Below, piece after piece: positions 18,011 through 28,553 of a stretch of 64,000 nucleotides of DNA; position 1 is the stretch's first letter; each line of letters opens with the position of its first letter. Source of the stretch: an uncultured Kangiella sp. (GTDB lineage: Bacteria > Pseudomonadota > Gammaproteobacteria > Enterobacterales > Kangiellaceae); assembly GCA_947503435.1 (NCBI GenBank), contig CANNDL010000003.1, positions 1 to 64,000 of the forward strand, written 5' to 3'. A program made the translations under genes and the position numbers. The notes beneath the pieces were generated by a model that was not told the origin of the DNA, ran no database searches, and worked only from the letters and a program-made list of their open reading frames with translations.

Positions 18011-19177
18011 ATGAAAATATTATCCAGCCTAGCTTTCATTGCTAAATATATTTTAATCGGCTTAGGAATAGCAGCTTTATTAGTGTTATTGATACCAAAT
18101 CGTTTTGGGGTTAGCTTACAAAATAAAAATGAGCATAAAGAGCATTCTCAACCGAATACCCCAGCAATCATAGCCCAAGCAAGCCCTGCGGTTGCCACAC
18201 TTCAGGTTCAATCAAAAACTTACCCCATCAATTCTCGTCAATGTTTTGAAGGGGTAAGAAATTATCAAAACAATCAAAATGCTTGCCAATTTTTTAATCA
18301 AGGCTCTGGCGTCATTATTGACCAGCAAGGACATTTAGTCACCAGTGCGCACGTAGTAACATTTTCGCTAAGAGGGCAAGTTTTTGATCAGGCTGAAAGC
18401 GTTCTTGTCGAATTTTTCGATGGCCAGAAAACAACCGCCGAAATTATAGGTTTGGACTTACAATCAGATATTGCTTTACTGAAAGTTGCAACCAACAAAA
18501 CACCTTATTTGAATTTGTCTAACGACGAGGTTCAAGTGGGTGAGTCCATTTATGCTATTGGAACGCCTTATATGGGGTTTCCGCAAACCGTAACCAGCGG
18601 CATTGTAAGCGCCAAGTTCTTCGCCAAAGTTTCAAACTACCTGCAAGTAGATGCCCAACTCAGAACCGGTAACTCTGGCGGTGCTTTAATAAACAGCAAA
18701 GGCGAACTTGTCGGCATTACTCAATTGAGCACTCAAGATGTTTCCGGCGAAAAAGTTTTCCAGAACTTTGCCATAGCTGCACCTGATGTTTCTGACATCG
18801 TCAATCAGTTAAAGCAAAGCGGCGAAGTGAGCCGCGGTTGGCTGGGGCTAAATGGCGATATGAGCACCAATATCGAATCCATCGCCAAGGAAGCTCAGTT
18901 AACCACCGAGCAAACCACAAAATTAAAGTCAGAAATTTCCAGCTTGCCATTCGGACAAGGCATAGTCATTACTGCTATTAATGCCGGTGGGCCAGCAGAT
19001 CAAGTTGGCTTGCAAGAATTTGATATAGTCACGGAGGTAAATGGCAAAGCTATCTATAACACAAGCGACTTGTTAGGTGCTATTTGGAATAAAAAGCCTA
19101 ATGATAAAGTTACTGTGACTTACTGGAGAGCGGGGATTAAATCCCAATTAGAAGTTACTTTAGGAAGCAAAGGTTAA
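18011..19177 (+). CDS. degS: DegS-like membrane-anchored serine endoprotease with one PDZ domain
   Basis: A trypsin-fold HtrA-family protease of 388 residues with an N-terminal membrane anchor (about 9-29), catalytic triad His114 (TSAHVVT), Asp153 (QSDIALLK) and Ser222 (GNSGGAL), and a single C-terminal PDZ domain (from about residue 275). One PDZ plus a membrane anchor fits DegS, the sensor protease that cuts RseA and releases sigma-E. An unusual loop before the protease core has two cysteines (Cys78 and Cys92) that may form a disulfide. No separate degQ is present here. Its stop overlaps the start of the M23 gene (TAATG). Confidence 0.82.
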   Translation: MKILSSLAFIAKYILIGLGIAALLVLLIPNRFGVSLQNKNEHKEHSQPNTPAIIAQASPAVATLQVQSKTYPINSRQCFEGVRNYQNNQNACQFFNQGSGVIIDQQGHLVTSAHVVTFSLRGQVFDQAESVLVEFFDGQKTTAEIIGLDLQSDIALLKVATNKTPYLNLSNDEVQVGESIYAIGTPYMGFPQTVTSGIVSAKFFAKVSNYLQVDAQLRTGNSGGALINSKGELVGITQLSTQDVSGEKVFQNFAIAAPDVSDIVNQLKQSGEVSRGWLGLNGDMSTNIESIAKEAQLTTEQTTKLKSEISSLPFGQGIVITAINAGGPADQVGLQEFDIVTEVNGKAIYNTSDLLGAIWNKKPNDKVTVTYWRAGIKSQLEVTLGSKG

Positions 19178-19716
19178 TGGTCAATGCTACCAACAAAAGA
19201 TTTACCAAAACAAAAAGAACTTTACTAATAATAGCCTTAATTATCGCCGTCGGCTATTTAATCCCAGAGAAAACAATAATTCCAGTTCAGGGAGCTAAGC
19301 CGAATGACTGGAACAAGCAGTCTTTTTGGTATGAGCCGTGGGGAACTTCAGGTGTCCATAAGGGGATTGATATATTCGCACCGAAGGGCAGACCGCTGGT
19401 TTCAAGCACTATAGGTTTAGTTTTGTATACTGGGAATATAAATAAAGGCGGAAAAGTTGTTTTAGTTCTCGGACCAAAGTGGAAGCTTCACTATTACGCA
19501 CACCTAGACTCTATTGAAACTAATAGTTTATCTACTCTTAAAATGGGTGAAAGAATCGGAACTGTGGGTGATAGCGGCAACGCAAAAGGAAAGCCAGCAC
19601 ATGTCCACTATTCCTTAGTTAGTCTCTTTCCTCATTTTTGGAAAATAACAAGTGCAACTCAGGGATGGAAAAAAATGTTTTACTTAGATCCTGGAAAAAA
19701 CATTTTGAACAAATAA
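19177..19716 (+). CDS. M23-family (LytM) metallopeptidase, membrane-anchored
   Basis: A 179-residue protein with one N-terminal membrane helix (about 15-29) and an M23/LytM domain. Zinc and catalytic motifs are complete: HKGID (His61, Asp65) and HVHYS near residue 150, with YYAHLDS in between. It is predicted to cut peptidoglycan cross-bridges in the periplasm. The start is one base inside the degS-like stop codon, so expression is coupled to that protease. The pairing suggests a joint role in envelope maintenance, which is inference. Confidence 0.85.
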   Translation: MVNATNKRFTKTKRTLLIIALIIAVGYLIPEKTIIPVQGAKPNDWNKQSFWYEPWGTSGVHKGIDIFAPKGRPLVSSTIGLVLYTGNINKGGKVVLVLGPKWKLHYYAHLDSIETNSLSTLKMGERIGTVGDSGNAKGKPAHVHYSLVSLFPHFWKITSATQGWKKMFYLDPGKNILNK

Positions 19717-19740
19717 AAGGCGCTTAAATCGCCCTTTTAT
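19716..19740. terminator. Imperfect bidirectional terminator
   Basis: AAAAGGCG and CGCCCTTTT form a stem with one bulged base around a TTAAAT-type loop, between the convergent M23 peptidase and murA genes. A- and T-runs on the two sides would serve both strands. Confidence 0.55.
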
Positions 19741-19761
19741 CATTATCCACTTACATTAAAA

Positions 19762-21033
<1,272 letters not shown>

Positions 21034-21045
21034 TCAAATAAGCGA

Positions 21046-21291
21046 TTATTGAAAATGTTTAACTTTTTGCCATTCTTCGTCGGTAAAAGCTTTGATGGTC
21101 AAGGCATGAATCGCACCACTGGCGATATGTTCATTTACCGTAGCGTATACCATTTGTTGACGCTTTACTGAGCGCAAACCTGCAAAAGAATCGCTCACTA
21201 ATACTACCGAAAAATGACTACCATCACCTTCTACTTTTAAATGTTGGCATTCTATTTCAGCCTGTATCAACTGCTCTATTGTTTCAATCAT
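21046..21291 (-). CDS. ibaG: BolA-family protein IbaG
   Basis: A small 81-residue BolA-type protein. The BolA fold is visible in CQHLKVEGDGSHFSVVLVSD and VKRQQMVYATVNEHI. IbaG-type BolA proteins partner with monothiol glutaredoxins in iron-sulfur handling and are linked to acid stress. It precedes murA as in E. coli. In E. coli the mlaFEDCB genes lie immediately upstream; here there is only an intergenic region. Confidence 0.9.
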   Translation of the reverse strand: MIETIEQLIQAEIECQHLKVEGDGSHFSVVLVSDSFAGLRSVKRQQMVYATVNEHIASGAIHALTIKAFTDEEWQKVKHFQ

Positions 21292-21605
21292 AATTCACCA
21301 TCGAATGGTCTATTTCCAAGATAACTGAGAAAAATTGCTTAATTCTTCAACAATCAAGCAATTCTCTTATTAAGTCTGTCAAAATCTGGCGAGATTTTAC
21401 CCTAATTTACGTCTAGAAACACCTTTAGATGACAGCCTTTGGCGGAATCAGTTACAATAGTCGGCTGGCGAAGCCATTGATAGAGCAATGGTTTGAAACA
21501 AAATCTAGCTTGCTTTTGTTCGTTCGTTACTATTCTATAAAAGATAGAGCTGAATCATGGGCCTAACGTCCATATTAAAATAACTAAATTTGAACTAGGA
21601 AATCC
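21292..21605 (+). promoter_or_regulatory. Divergent region ibaG / yrbG with promoter and 140-base leader
   Basis: This 314-base gap has no gene that I can see. On the plus strand ATGACA (21429-21434), an 18-base spacer and TACAAT (21453-21458) form a good sigma-70 promoter, each hexamer matching 5 of 6. Transcription would begin near 21465, giving a leader of about 140 bases before yrbG. The leader contains an inverted repeat CCATTG/CAATGG (21475-21490 region). The minus strand must hold the ibaG promoter, which I could not place. Confidence 0.5.
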
Positions 21606-22589
21606 ATGTTAGAGTACCTCGCTTACCTATTGGTAGGTGTCAGTTTATTAGTTTGGAGTGCCGATCGTTTTACCGACGGAGCAGCTGCCATCGCCCGGAA
21701 TTTTGGCGTGTCTCGATTGATCGTGGGTTTAACTATTGTTGCCATTGGTTCATCGTCACCAGAAATTTTCGTCTCAATCATGGACTCGATTAAACCCTGC
21801 GATCCAGGTGATTTACATTGCGGTCCTAAAATTGCAATCGGAAATGCCATTGGTTCCAATATTGCAAATGTTGCCATGGTTTTGGGCATCACTGCATTAG
21901 TAAGGCCTTTAATAGTCGAGTCAGGAACTTTGAGACGCGAAATCCCGATTCTATTTGCCGTAACGTTAATGGGGTTAATTTTTCTATGGGATCTTAAGTT
22001 AACTCATTTAGAAGGAATTCTGCTGCTGAGCTCATTGCTATTCTATTTTATTTGGCTTGTCAGACTGGGTTTAAAATCGCGCACTAAAGATGACCCCATG
22101 TTAGAAGAAATAGTCGAAGAGCTCCCTGACGGCATGAGTAATGGAAAGGCCATATTTTATTTAGTTATAGGTCTTTTATTATTAGTTATTAGCTCAAATA
22201 TTTTAATTAAAGGCGCCTCTGGTATTGCACTACACTTTGGCGTATCAGAGACCGTTATTGGACTTACCATCGTTGCGCTTGGCACTAGCTTGCCAGAGTT
22301 AGCAGCTTCAATTGCTGGTGTGCTAAAAGAAGAGTATGAGATCGCCATTGGTAATGTTATTGGCTCGAATATTTTCAATTTATTGGCGGTTTTAGGTATT
22401 CCAGCACTAATTGCCGCACCATCCATTGAAAGCAAAGTTCTTACCCTTGATTATCCCGTAATGTTCGGTTTAACCATCTCCATGGCTGCCATGGCTTATG
22501 GTTTTAAAGGTCCTGGCAAAATTAACCGATTAGAAGGCACCATTTTATTAGCCGTCTTTATCGGGTATTATGCTATAAGATTCTTTTAA
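21606..22589 (+). CDS. yrbG: Calcium/sodium antiporter YrbG (CaCA family)
   Basis: A 327-residue inner-membrane antiporter with two inverted halves. Each half carries the alpha-repeat ion-binding motif: GSSSPEIFVS with GNAIGSNIAN in the first, GTSLPELAAS with GNVIGSNIFN in the second. About ten membrane helices are predicted. It probably exchanges calcium or sodium; the E. coli protein has no firm phenotype. It heads the long kds-lpt-rpoN gene run, in the standard order. Confidence 0.93.
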   Translation: MLEYLAYLLVGVSLLVWSADRFTDGAAAIARNFGVSRLIVGLTIVAIGSSSPEIFVSIMDSIKPCDPGDLHCGPKIAIGNAIGSNIANVAMVLGITALVRPLIVESGTLRREIPILFAVTLMGLIFLWDLKLTHLEGILLLSSLLFYFIWLVRLGLKSRTKDDPMLEEIVEELPDGMSNGKAIFYLVIGLLLLVISSNILIKGASGIALHFGVSETVIGLTIVALGTSLPELAASIAGVLKEEYEIAIGNVIGSNIFNLLAVLGIPALIAAPSIESKVLTLDYPVMFGLTISMAAMAYGFKGPGKINRLEGTILLAVFIGYYAIRFF

Positions 22590-22639
22590 AAATCAGATAA
22601 TTAAGCTCTGATTTAAAACCATAGGCAAAGCCCAATAAT

Positions 22640-23617
22640 ATGGATCTTAATAACAATTCCTTTTTACAAAGTGCTAAGCGAGTTTTTTCCATTGAAAAGC
22701 AAGCTATCGAAGATATAGCTCAAAACTTGGATACTAGCTTTATTGAGTGTTGTCAGCTAATCCTAGACACGCCCGGTAAAGTGGTGGTTATTGGTATGGG
22801 TAAATCAGGTCACATTGGTAACAAAATGGCGGCCACTCTAGCGAGCACCGGCACTCCCGCATTTTTTGTTCATCCGGCCGAAGCCAGCCATGGTGATCTA
22901 GGCATGATCAGCGAGAATGATCTAGTCATCGCTTTGTCTAATTCTGGCGAAACTCACGAAGTTACATCATTACTGCCCGTTATCAAGCGTCGTGGTATCC
23001 CTTTAATATCAATTACTGGTAATCCTGACTCGCAATTGGCTAAAGCTAGCCAAGTGCATTTAACGGTGGCCGTTAAGCAAGAAGCTTGTCCTCATAATCT
23101 GGCTCCGACGGCATCAACCACTGCGGTTTTAGTTTTAGCAGATGCTATTGCAGTGAGCCTGCTTGAAGCTCGCGGTTTTACTGCAGATGACTTTGCCCTT
23201 TCTCACCCAGGCGGTAGTTTAGGTAAAAAGTTGCTGCTGGTAGTAGATGACTTGATGCACGCTGGCAATGATTTTCCATCAGTTTCCGAAAACGTCACCG
23301 TTAAAGAAGCTTTATTGGAAATTACCAACAAACGCCTTGGTATGACCGCGGTAGTTAATGACAAGCAAGAATTATTAGGCATATTCACCGATGGTGATTT
23401 ACGTCGCTCTTTAGAAACTGAAAGCAACATATTAAGTAAACCAATAGGTGACCTAATGACAGCTAGTTGTAGAACTGTTGTATCTGGCACCCTAGCTTCA
23501 GAAGCTGTCAGAGTAATGCAAACCAATAGCATTAATGCTTTAATCGTTTTAAATGAACAAAACCAACCTATCGGTGCTCTAAATATGCACGATATGCTTA
23601 AAGCTGGGATCGTTTAA
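22640..23617 (+). CDS. kdsD: Arabinose-5-phosphate isomerase KdsD
   Basis: KdsD converts ribulose-5-phosphate to arabinose-5-phosphate, the first step of KDO synthesis for lipopolysaccharide. The 325-residue protein has an N-terminal SIS domain (GMGKSGHIGNKMAATLASTG, PAEASHGDLGMI, SNSGETHEV) and two CBS domains at the C-terminus (from about residue 205), the full KdsD layout. It is followed by kdsC after three bases. Confidence 0.96.
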   Translation: MDLNNNSFLQSAKRVFSIEKQAIEDIAQNLDTSFIECCQLILDTPGKVVVIGMGKSGHIGNKMAATLASTGTPAFFVHPAEASHGDLGMISENDLVIALSNSGETHEVTSLLPVIKRRGIPLISITGNPDSQLAKASQVHLTVAVKQEACPHNLAPTASTTAVLVLADAIAVSLLEARGFTADDFALSHPGGSLGKKLLLVVDDLMHAGNDFPSVSENVTVKEALLEITNKRLGMTAVVNDKQELLGIFTDGDLRRSLETESNILSKPIGDLMTASCRTVVSGTLASEAVRVMQTNSINALIVLNEQNQPIGALNMHDMLKAGIV

Positions 23618-23620
23618 AAT

Positions 23621-24181
23621 ATGATAATCAATCCTCACTTAGAAAATATGTCCAACGAGCTTATACAAAGAGCCCGTAAAATCCGTTTATTGATATGTGA
23701 TGTCGATGGCGTTTTAAGCAATGGACAGGTTATTATTGGCAACTCTGGCGAAGAGCTGAAAACTTTTAATATTAAAGATGGGTTTGGAATAAAAGCGTTG
23801 CAAAAATTTCAAATACCAACGGCGATCATCACCGGCCGTAATTCTATGATTGTTGAAAAGCGCTGCCAAGAATTGTCCATTCAGGATTACTACCAAGGTC
23901 ATCTTGATAAAGAAGCTGCTTTTGAAGAGCTTTGCGAGAAATATCAAATTACTGCTGAACAAGTCTGTCATGTGGGTGACGATTTGCCCGATTTACCGCT
24001 TATTCAAAGAGCGGGTTTAGGTGTTGCAGTTGGAGATGCTCACTGGTTTGTTAAAGATAATGCTCATTGGATCACCGCTCAAAATGGCGGATTTGGCGCT
24101 GTGCGCGAAGTATCCGATTTAATTTTACATAGCCAGGGACGACTAGAAACTCACTTAAGCCAATACCTCAGGGATAGCTAA
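23621..24181 (+). CDS. kdsC: 3-deoxy-D-manno-octulosonate 8-phosphate phosphatase KdsC
   Basis: KdsC removes the phosphate from KDO-8-P. The 186-residue HAD-family protein shows motif I CDVDGVLSNG (both catalytic Asp present), motif II TGR, and motif IV GDDLPDLP. The usual TDG/SDG after motif I reads SNG here, a mild variation. It is a C0-type HAD without a cap, as expected for a tetrameric enzyme. Its TAA overlaps the lptC ATG by one base. Confidence 0.94.
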   Translation: MIINPHLENMSNELIQRARKIRLLICDVDGVLSNGQVIIGNSGEELKTFNIKDGFGIKALQKFQIPTAIITGRNSMIVEKRCQELSIQDYYQGHLDKEAAFEELCEKYQITAEQVCHVGDDLPDLPLIQRAGLGVAVGDAHWFVKDNAHWITAQNGGFGAVREVSDLILHSQGRLETHLSQYLRDS

Positions 24182-24735
24182 TGAACTTCTTTAAAGGCCG
24201 AGCCATTCTCTGGTTATTAATACCATTGACCATTGTAATTGCCTTTTTGTGGGATCGATCTAGCACTCCAAAGCCAAATTTTATCCAGCAAGAGTCTAAC
24301 CCCGATTATTTTTTGGTTAATACTAAATCTTATGAGTTTAAAGCTGATGGAATTATAGAACGACAGTTTAATAGCGCCCAAACACTGCATTATATATTTA
24401 AACAAGAAACTGCCATGGAGAGTCCTGTATTAACCTTTACCAATGCAGAGCAAGAAACTTGGCACGTTACTGCGACTAAAGCTGTCAGCAAAGAGCTAAC
24501 CGAAGAACTGATCCTCACTAACGGTGTCTCAATAACCATGAGTAACCCTGACGGAGAACTGGCAAAGTTAACCACTAAAGAATTAACCATAGACTTCGCC
24601 ACTGAAAACGCTTTTACTGATGGCTCCGTACTTTTGACCAATACCTTTTACCAACTAACCGCCATAGGCATGAATGCCGATTTAAAAGAAAACCTTATTC
24701 ACTTTAAATCGCAAGTAGTATCGGAAGAATTATGA
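24181..24735 (+). CDS. lptC: LPS export protein LptC
   Basis: LptC is the bitopic inner-membrane part of the Lpt bridge and receives LPS from LptB2FG. The 184-residue protein has an N-terminal membrane helix (about 8-25) and a periplasmic beta-jellyroll (DYFLVNTKSYEF, ATKAVSKELTEELIL, LTTKELTIDFATENAFTDG). Sequence conservation in this family is low, but position between kdsC and lptA is decisive. It overlaps lptA by four bases (ATGA). Confidence 0.9.
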   Translation: MNFFKGRAILWLLIPLTIVIAFLWDRSSTPKPNFIQQESNPDYFLVNTKSYEFKADGIIERQFNSAQTLHYIFKQETAMESPVLTFTNAEQETWHVTATKAVSKELTEELILTNGVSITMSNPDGELAKLTTKELTIDFATENAFTDGSVLLTNTFYQLTAIGMNADLKENLIHFKSQVVSEEL

Positions 24736-25451
24736 AACTATTTATTAGCTTATTTTTTATTGCCTTTTTTTCTTTGGTCGCGTCTGCAGCAGAAGTAGAA
24801 AAATTTCGTGTTAATGCAGAGCAATCCTTTGCTGATTTAGATAATAACAATATTACTTATCAAGGCAATGTGAGTTATACCCATGGTGCTTTATCGGTCT
24901 CTGCCGATAAGTTAGTACGGGTTCAAAATGCAAAAAAAATAACAGTTTCTGGCTCTCCAGTAGAAGTGGTTTATGTTGATGCCAAAGGCGAACAAACTAA
25001 AATTATTGCTAACGAAATTTTATATTGGGAAGATTCTGGCGAAATTATCGCCTCCGGCGCTACTAATACTGCTGTACGAATTAACCAGACATCTAAAAAA
25101 GATAGATTAAAGCTTTCAGGTGCTAAATTAAAAGCTAACCGAAAAAATGCTTCTGGCTTTAGCTTTACTTTAACCGGTAATCCTACTCGCTTTGAATTGC
25201 AGCGGCCAGGGCAACCTCTAATCGAAGCCAGAGCTACTAGCTTAAGCTCTAACGGTAAAGGACGTCAGACAAAATTAATTGGCAATGTACAGTTGCGTCA
25301 AGGTGACTCACTGATGGCTGCGGCTTCTATGCTTTACGACGGCGAAACTGAATTAATTTCTGCGCAACAAAGTGCCGATGGAACACAAAGAGTGGAAACC
25401 GAATTCTTCTGGAACGAAGATAATAAAAAAGAAGATAAAGAGAATCCTTAA
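24732..25451 (+). CDS. lptA: LPS transport periplasmic protein LptA
   Basis: LptA forms the periplasmic filament that carries LPS from LptC to LptD. The 239-residue protein has a signal peptide (cleavage near SAA), then the OstA/LptA jellyroll ([51 protein letters not shown]). It is longer than E. coli LptA (185 aa), with extra sequence in the middle and a charged tail ending KKEDKENP. Coupled to lptC by an ATGA overlap and 2 bases from lptB. Confidence 0.92.
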   Translation: MKLFISLFFIAFFSLVASAAEVEKFRVNAEQSFADLDNNNITYQGNVSYTHGALSVSADKLVRVQNAKKITVSGSPVEVVYVDAKGEQTKIIANEILYWEDSGEIIASGATNTAVRINQTSKKDRLKLSGAKLKANRKNASGFSFTLTGNPTRFELQRPGQPLIEARATSLSSNGKGRQTKLIGNVQLRQGDSLMAAASMLYDGETELISAQQSADGTQRVETEFFWNEDNKKEDKENP

Positions 25452-25453
25452 AT

Positions 25454-26179
25454 ATGACCATTCTTTATGCAAAATCATTAGCAAAGAGTTACAAAGGCCG
25501 AAAAGTCGTTGAAAGCGTCAGCTTGCAAGTTGAACAAGGAGCTGTAGTAGGTTTACTGGGTCCTAACGGCGCAGGCAAAACCACGTCCTTTTATATGATC
25601 GTTGGCTTGGTTCCATCGGATGATGGTCGAATTTTACTTGACGATAAAGAGCTAACCTCTGTCGCTATGCATAATCGCGCTAAAATGGGAATTGGTTACT
25701 TACCACAAGAAGCTTCAATTTTCCGAAAGCTAACGGTGCAAGACAACATCATGGCAATCTTGCAACTAAGAACCGAGCTCTCTGACGCTGAAAAAGAAGA
25801 AAAACTTGAACAATTATTAAAAGAATTTCACATTGAACACATTCGCCGCAGTCTAGGCATGAGCCTATCCGGAGGCGAAAGACGTCGTGTCGAAATCGCT
25901 CGAGCATTAGCAAACGACCCTAAATTTATTCTCTTAGATGAGCCATTTGCCGGCGTTGATCCAATTTCGGTTATCGAAATCAAAAGTATTATTCAGCAAC
26001 TTAAAGAACGTGGCTTGGGTGTCTTGATCACAGATCATAATGTACGAGAAACACTTGATGTGTGCCAGCATGCTTATATTGTAGACGCAGGGAATATCAT
26101 CGCTGAAGGTACCCCTGATGAAATACTTAATAATAAACTCGTTCGTAAACGTTACTTGGGTGAACACTTTACAATGTAG
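25454..26179 (+). CDS. lptB: LPS export ABC transporter ATP-binding protein LptB
   Basis: LptB is the ATPase that powers LPS extraction from the inner membrane together with LptF and LptG. The 241-residue protein has Walker [10 protein letters not shown] (36-44), signature [15 protein letters not shown], Walker [11 protein letters not shown], and the switch histidine in ITDHNVRET. It completes the kdsD-kdsC-lptCAB set. rpoN follows after a 145-base gap. Confidence 0.97.
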   Translation: MTILYAKSLAKSYKGRKVVESVSLQVEQGAVVGLLGPNGAGKTTSFYMIVGLVPSDDGRILLDDKELTSVAMHNRAKMGIGYLPQEASIFRKLTVQDNIMAILQLRTELSDAEKEEKLEQLLKEFHIEHIRRSLGMSLSGGERRRVEIARALANDPKFILLDEPFAGVDPISVIEIKSIIQQLKERGLGVLITDHNVRETLDVCQHAYIVDAGNIIAEGTPDEILNNKLVRKRYLGEHFTM

Positions 26180-26324
26180 TTAATAAGTTATAGCACCTAC
26201 ATAGCCCACTATTGAAATGTTAAATTTTAGCCCTATCTTATTAAGAAGCGCTTGCAAGCTTAACCGCAGAGGAGTAACTTGTAAGTTAAAGGAATAATCG
26301 GACTAATGTAATAACAATACCTTA

Positions 26325-27719
26325 ATGAGCCCAGAGTTAGAGCTACAACTCAATCATCAATTAAAACTGAACCCTCAGTTGCAGCAATCGTTAAAATTGC
26401 TCCAGCTTTCGCAATTAGAATTGGCTCAAGAAATTCACCATCAATTAGAACGCAATCCGTTACTTAATTCCGACGAAACCACTCCAGGTCTTAATGAGCT
26501 GAACAGTTCAAGCAATCAAGTTACTGCCAATAGCTACAATGCAATTCAGGATCATTCAGCCAGCGAAGCCAATCATTGGGAATCGGTTCCCGATACGGGT
26601 GATTTAAAAGAAAGGTTAGAGTTTCAGTTACAACTTCATTCTCTCTCTAGATTAGATTTGGAGATCGGATATTACGTCATCGAAAATTTAAATAAACAAG
26701 GGTTTCTAACTGCGACAGTTCATGAAATTTGTCAATTCATAAAGCGAGACACCCATCACGAAGTTGAACCTGAAGAAGTCACTGCAATAATCCATTTAAT
26801 CCAAACCTTTGAACCTTTTGGCTGTGGAAGTTCTGACTTGCAAGAATTTATGCAACTTCAACTTAAAAATGAAGACTTGTCATTGCAACTCGGTAGTAAG
26901 AAAAAGCAATTATTGAAAATTATTTTAAATGATCACTTCCATTCACTAGTAGCACAGCATTATAAAAAAATTGAGTCTAAACTTGGAATTTCTGGCAGTG
27001 CTTTAAATGAACTAATTCAAGCATTGCAACAATTTAAGCAGCGACCAAATGACTACTCTGCGGATAAAGTAGAAAACTATATTAAACCCGACATTCAAGT
27101 TTCTCGATGCGGTTCTAGTTGGCAAGCGCATGTAGCTCAAAACCAATTACCCAAGGTCAGTATAAATAAAGATTATTTATCGCTGGCAACAAAAGCCACT
27201 AGCGAATCCGACAAAAAGTTTATTAAGGAAAAAGCATTAGAAGCTCAGCAATTTATTCAGTCATTGGAGGCAAGAGAATCAACTCTGCAAAAAGTCGCCA
27301 ATTATTTAATCAAAACTCAAACTCAGTTTTTTGAACATGGAGAAGAGGGATTAAAGCCATTGAGACTGACAGATGTCGCTGATGCGCTCGAACTTCATGA
27401 GTCGACTATATCCAGAGCAACCAGTAATAAATATTGTCAGACACCCAATGGGTTAATCAAATTAAAATCCTTATTTTCGAATGCAATCAATACTAAAAAT
27501 GGAGGTGTATGGTCACAGACAGCAGTAAAACATCATATTCAAAAACTAATTAATGCGGAACCTTCTCGCAAACCACTAAGTGATAATTCAATTGTAGGAT
27601 TATTAGCGCAAAAAGGGATCTCAATCGCTCGTCGGACGGTAGCAAAATACCGCGACGCTTTACAAATCCCAAGTGCTAGCAAACGCAAACAGTTATCATC
27701 TTTACGTCAAACTAATTAA
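26325..27719 (+). CDS. rpoN: RNA polymerase sigma-54 factor RpoN
   Basis: RpoN directs RNA polymerase to -24/-12 promoters and needs AAA+ activators. The 464-residue protein has the glutamine/leucine-rich region I (LNPQLQQSLKLLQLSQLELAQ, one extra residue beyond this), a core-binding region II-III, a helix-turn-helix near DVADALELHESTISRATSNK, and the RpoN box ARRTVAKYRD near the C-terminus (usually ARRTVAKYRE). The ATG lacks a strong ribosome binding site. The gene sits between lptB and hpf as in most Gammaproteobacteria. Confidence 0.95.
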   Translation: MSPELELQLNHQLKLNPQLQQSLKLLQLSQLELAQEIHHQLERNPLLNSDETTPGLNELNSSSNQVTANSYNAIQDHSASEANHWESVPDTGDLKERLEFQLQLHSLSRLDLEIGYYVIENLNKQGFLTATVHEICQFIKRDTHHEVEPEEVTAIIHLIQTFEPFGCGSSDLQEFMQLQLKNEDLSLQLGSKKKQLLKIILNDHFHSLVAQHYKKIESKLGISGSALNELIQALQQFKQRPNDYSADKVENYIKPDIQVSRCGSSWQAHVAQNQLPKVSINKDYLSLATKATSESDKKFIKEKALEAQQFIQSLEARESTLQKVANYLIKTQTQFFEHGEEGLKPLRLTDVADALELHESTISRATSNKYCQTPNGLIKLKSLFSNAINTKNGGVWSQTAVKHHIQKLINAEPSRKPLSDNSIVGLLAQKGISIARRTVAKYRDALQIPSASKRKQLSSLRQTN

Positions 27720-27738
27720 TATTTAGAAGGAATAAACT

Positions 27739-28026
27739 ATGCAAATCAATTTAACTGGCCGCCATCTTGAAGTAACAGAGGCACTAAAATCTTTCGTTAA
27801 TGATAAGTTCGCTCGATTAGAACGTCACTTTGACCACATCAATAATGTCTATGTGATATTAAGTGTAGAGAAAGTACGACAAATCGCAGAAGCCACTCTA
27901 AATGTCAACGGCGGAGAAATTTTTGCGAATAGCGAAGCAGAAGATATGTATGCGGCAATTGATTTATTGGTTGATAAACTAGACCGTCAAGTGATAAAAC
28001 ATAAGGAAAAATTGGCACGGCACTAA
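27739..28026 (+). CDS. hpf: Ribosome hibernation promoting factor (short HPF)
   Basis: Short HPF binds the 30S decoding centre and helps form inactive 100S ribosome dimers in stationary phase. The 95-residue product starts MQINLTGRHLEVTEALKSFV and has the RaiA/HPF beta-alpha-beta fold (HINNVYVILSVEKVRQIAEA). It lacks the long-form C-terminal domain. A strong ribosome binding site (AGAAGGAATAA) is 8 bases upstream. It follows rpoN by 19 bases. Confidence 0.95.
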   Translation: MQINLTGRHLEVTEALKSFVNDKFARLERHFDHINNVYVILSVEKVRQIAEATLNVNGGEIFANSEAEDMYAAIDLLVDKLDRQVIKHKEKLARH

Positions 28027-28040
28027 AGCCCTCATCCTAA

Positions 28041-28553
28041 ATGCAAATTTCAGATATATTGTTCCCCGAGTTATGCTTGCTCGGGGAACAAGCTACCAGC
28101 CGAAAAAAAGCACTGCAAATAGTCGCTCAAGCATTAGAGTCCTATCAATCAGATTTTGATACCTTTTACATTTTAAAAGCTTTAATTGCTCGTGAACAGT
28201 TGGGCTCTACCGCTATCGGTAATGGGGTCGCTTTACCGCATGGTCGAATTGAAGCTTGTCAGCAACCGATTGCTGTTTTGTTACATTTGAATTCTGGAGT
28301 TGATTTTGCGGCCCCAGACGAAGAAGGTGTGGACTTAATCTTCTGTTTATTGGTGCCGCCAAATTACGACTTTCAAAAACTCGGTGGACTTAATCAGATT
28401 GTAGAAATTTTCCAAAATAAAACTTTACGCGCTCAAATGCGCAATGCGCATAATGGAGAGGCTTTGTACGACATCATGCATCGAGCCCTTATTCATTGTC
28501 AAAAAGATAGACAAACACCAACAGGAATAAATAATGAAGTTAGTCATACTTAG
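28041..28553 (+). CDS. ptsN: Nitrogen-PTS regulatory protein IIA(Ntr), PtsN
   Basis: PtsN is the terminal phosphoacceptor of the nitrogen-related PTS and controls potassium homeostasis and other targets. The 170-residue protein has the EIIA domain with the phosphorylated histidine His67 in GNGVALPHGRIE. Conserved elements FCLLVPPNYDFQKLG and LNQIVEIFQNK are present. Its last 20 bases overlap the start of rapZ. Its partner NPr (ptsO) is not in this run of genes. Confidence 0.95.
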   Translation: MQISDILFPELCLLGEQATSRKKALQIVAQALESYQSDFDTFYILKALIAREQLGSTAIGNGVALPHGRIEACQQPIAVLLHLNSGVDFAAPDEEGVDLIFCLLVPPNYDFQKLGGLNQIVEIFQNKTLRAQMRNAHNGEALYDIMHRALIHCQKDRQTPTGINNEVSHT

